From: Irineochytrium annulatum
Taxonomy: Eukaryota; Chytridiomycota; Chytridiomycetes; Chytridiales; Chytridiaceae
NCBI GenBank assembly: GCA_027600665.1
Contig: JADGJL010000166.1
Coordinates: 1-35,849 of the forward strand
Reading direction: 5' to 3'
DNA length: 35,849 bases
Positions 33,874 through 35,849 of this stretch are shown piece by piece. The notes beneath the pieces are model-generated. The model searched no databases. It was not told the DNA's origin and saw nothing but the letters and a program-made list of their open reading frames with translations. The translations under genes were made by a program, and so were the position numbers. Numbering within the stretch: position 1 is the stretch's first letter; every line of letters begins with the position of its first letter.

Positions 33874-34563
33874 TTAAAATTTATTGTGAATCGTTGTCGG
33901 TTCAATATGCGGTGCCATCGCTTCCTGGATCTCTCTCGCGGCAGCTTCGACATCATCCTTTGCCAAAATTGCCGACACAACAGCCACGCCTGCTAACCTT
34001 CTCCCACTTGCCGAGGCAGTGACCCCGCGCAGCATCCCTCCCACGTTCTCAGCGTTAATGCCCCCGATCGTGATGACGGGAATGCCGGGTCTCGCCTCCT
34101 TCGCAGCGGCCAGGATCCCCGCGACCCCTTCGATCCCCAATGGCAGCACGCCCCTGGTGTTCACCTTGGTCTTGGTGGCGAACACGGCCGACGTGCCAAT
34201 GTAGTCCGCGCCGGCATCGATGGCAGCCAGTGCCTGCTCCCTCGTCTCGACTGTGACGCCGACAATCTTCCCCTGCCCGAGGAGCTTTCTCGCCATGTGC
34301 AACGGCATGTCGTCCTGGCCGATGTGAACGCCGTCAGCGTCGGCCGCGAGTGCGACGTCCACGCGGTCGTTGATGAGGAGGGGCACCTTCGCGGCGTGGC
34401 AGATATCTTTGATGCGGAGGGCGGATGCGATGAAGTCCGAGGTTTTCATGTCCTTCTCGCGAAGCTGGACAACGGTCACGCCGCCGCGAATGGAAGACGC
34501 GACGGAGGCCGCGAGATCGGCGCCGGCCGGGAGCACACCGCGATCAGTGACGAGATACAACAT
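33874..34563 (-). CDS. thiE: Thiamine-phosphate synthase, single domain
   Basis: One exon gives 229 aa, the size of bacterial ThiE. The enzyme joins HMP diphosphate and thiazole phosphate to thiamine phosphate. Landmarks of the TIM barrel are LYLVTDR at the start, VVQLREKDMKTSDF, LLINDRVDVALAADADGVH with IGQDDMP, DYIGTSAVFATKTK and VITIGGINAENVGG near the phosphate-binding end. All expected conserved stretches are present. Most fungi carry this domain fused to hydroxyethylthiazole kinase (Thi6). Here the frame ends at TAA in 33874-33876 with no kinase half following. The start is the first ATG, which leaves no N-terminal extension; a short upstream exon cannot be excluded. Confidence 0.9.
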   Translation of the reverse strand: MLYLVTDRGVLPAGADLAASVASSIRGGVTVVQLREKDMKTSDFIASALRIKDICHAAKVPLLINDRVDVALAADADGVHIGQDDMPLHMARKLLGQGKIVGVTVETREQALAAIDAGADYIGTSAVFATKTKVNTRGVLPLGIEGVAGILAAAKEARPGIPVITIGGINAENVGGMLRGVTASASGRRLAGVAVVSAILAKDDVEAAAREIQEAMAPHIEPTTIHNKF

Positions 34564-35157
34564 CGATCAGCGGAAATGACAACAAAAGTCGGCTTGTCCA
34601 TGCGAGAGAGGATACTCATAACCCACTACACCGTCGAGCGCAGAACTGCCTTCCAACGCCATTAGATCGTTTTAAAACATCATAACGACAGTAATGTAAA
34701 GTAACCTCAGCCTAGGGGGTTAAAGGACATGCTCAAACGACAGTGCACGAAACGTAAGGGTCAGCGCAGCATTTCTTAGGGGACAGGATAAAACGGAGCG
34801 GATTCGTTTAAGAATGTCCCAAGACTGTCACCGGGCAGGTAAGTTAGGAATCGCAGCGACGACCGCAGGAACAAGCGCGTAAGCAGCCTTGGCGCGACCC
34901 ATGCTGCCGCCGACTTCCTACGCTCAGTGACTCTTCGCCCCCCAGGTGTTAGTGAAGAATACCTGGGCGGCATCGTGTCGCCTCGTTAGTCAGCTCACCA
35001 TCCATACCACCACCCACTTCGCCGCCTGTGACAACGCCGGCAAGTGAAGTTCCGAACTCGAAAGACAACCGGACATTGGCCGCATGAACAAGCAGCCTTT
35101 TCAAGAGTGAACGCCTGACACCGACGGAGCTAAACGACCGCGGGTACGCCGTTTAGA
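34564..35157. promoter_or_regulatory. Divergent intergenic region
   Basis: This region lies between the starts of the thiamine-phosphate synthase (-) and the partial gene at 35158 (+). Nothing coding is convincing. A THI-box-like element could not be identified by eye. Confidence 0.45.
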
Positions 35158-35849
35158 ATGGAAGAGGAGAGTGCGGGAGAATCCCGTCCAACGGCAGACG
35201 CCTTTGAGGAGCTGGAAGTTGACGACGTTGCCGTGGTGAAGCCGTCGGCGTCTCCGAGCTTGTCGCCCATCATGGTCACGTCGTTCGACTCGCTGCTGCG
35301 CACCGTCACCAATCTCCAACCTGACATGACACCTAAATCCGCGACCACGTCGACAGACGTCTGTCTTGGATCACCGACGAGGACGGTACCGCACCTCGCG
35401 GACGGGTTGGACGTTGCAATCGGTGACGACGACATGAGGCATGACCGCGACGCATTCGAGAGGCGTATGGACGTCGCGCTCGCGCCGCTGATTATGACGA
35501 CACCCTCAACAATCGAGAGGGTCGCCTCTGTGCCAGAGCTGGGGGCAGTTGCCGCGGCAGTGAAGGCATTAATGGTGCCGCCAGTACCTCCTCCGAGGAA
35601 GCGGAAGCAGCCGCTGAAGCTAGAGCATCCACTCGAATTGTCCGTCCCGCCGGTCCCAACGCGGATTTCAAGCGCCTATGTTGGGCCTGGTCCCGGCTCA
35701 CCAAGCGGCTCACCATCAAACTCGCCACAATCCCCTCTCTCCGCGACTTCCTCACAGAGCACTTCGTCAAGGAGCAACGGACTTCCACCGCCCCTGCCTC
35801 CATTATCCACTAAACCCAAGCGTCCCGTTTCCCCCGCGCCAACCTACCC
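35158..35849 (+). CDS. Proline/serine-rich protein, 3' end beyond window
   Basis: An open frame starts at ATG 35158 and runs without a stop to the window edge, about 230 codons. It begins MEEESAGESRPTADAFEELE. The sequence is low in hydrophobic residues, with a basic patch (PPPRKRKQPLKLEHP) and a Ser/Pro-rich stretch. Near the edge come SH3-ligand-like prolines (GLPPPLPPLSTKPKRP). Such N-termini occur in cytoskeletal and signalling regulators as well as transcription regulators, and no domain is visible before the cut. Codon use resembles the neighbouring genes. I cannot assign a function. Confidence 0.65.
   Translation, partial: MEEESAGESRPTADAFEELEVDDVAVVKPSASPSLSPIMVTSFDSLLRTVTNLQPDMTPKSATTSTDVCLGSPTRTVPHLADGLDVAIGDDDMRHDRDAFERRMDVALAPLIMTTPSTIERVASVPELGAVAAAVKALMVPPVPPPRKRKQPLKLEHPLELSVPPVPTRISSAYVGPGPGSPSGSPSNSPQSPLSATSSQSTSSRSNGLPPPLPPLSTKPKRPVSPAPTY

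Noticed and set aside
34776..34973. Minus-strand frame of 65 codons as a small gene
   Set aside because: No homology, no conserved composition and no context; probably chance.
1..35849. tRNA genes, CRISPR arrays, transposons
   Set aside because: No T-arm-like GGTTCRANNCC blocks with pairing stems, no spaced repeats, and no transposase, reverse transcriptase or terminal-repeat signals were seen by eye; a tRNAscan run would be needed to be sure.

Overview
The window looks like a gene-dense nuclear contig from an early-diverging, zoosporic-type fungus (chytrid-like; this placement is inferred, not tested). Three things suggest it. Genes are broken by many very short GT-AG introns (mostly 35-85 bp) with CTGAC/CTAAC-like branch sites. 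One gene encodes the fungal endocytic scaffold Sla1 (three SH3 domains, SHD1, SHD2/SAM). Alongside it sit genes I recall as absent from the model yeasts, such as cyclin Q and a PTEN-domain formin. I rebuilt the exon structures by hand. In every resolved gene the exon lengths add up to an intact reading frame.

Layout. 1-1095 (-): Elongin A. 1303-6718 (-): a 1726-aa protein joining a PTEN-like phosphatase fold and a C2 domain to formin FH1-FH2. 6943-8367 (-): ribose-phosphate pyrophosphokinase. About 8510-9490: two decayed gene fragments, one of UBA3 and one of the pyrophosphokinase. 9831-10756 (-): cyclin Q. 10831-12371 (-): UBA3, the NEDD8-activating E1 catalytic subunit. 12553-15476 (-): an 848-aa nuclear-type protein I do not recognise. 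About 15636-16703 (-): coding islands of an unresolved gene or pseudogene. 17233-21557 (-): Sla1. About 22000-22960 (+): a decayed potassium-channel beta-subunit aldo-keto reductase. 23483-25228 (+): SLC35F6-like transporter. 25551-26762 (+): C2HC zinc-finger protein. 27102-28237 (-): mitochondrial carrier. 28628-33421 (+): large F-box/leucine-rich-repeat protein. 33874-34563 (-): single-domain thiamine-phosphate synthase. 35158-end (+): start of a proline/serine-rich protein cut by the window edge.

Two observations stand out. First, the formin has a PTEN-like module in place of the usual fungal GBD/FH3 regulatory half. Its signature loop keeps the cysteine but carries lysine where the catalytic arginine belongs, so it is probably a phosphoinositide- or membrane-binding pseudophosphatase. 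This is the architecture known from plant class II formins. Second, the PRS-UBA3 interval looks like a tandem duplication followed by reciprocal loss: one unit kept UBA3 and lost PRS, the other kept PRS and lost UBA3. Both relics still carry recognisable exon and intron sequence. No RNA genes, CRISPR arrays or intact transposons were seen.
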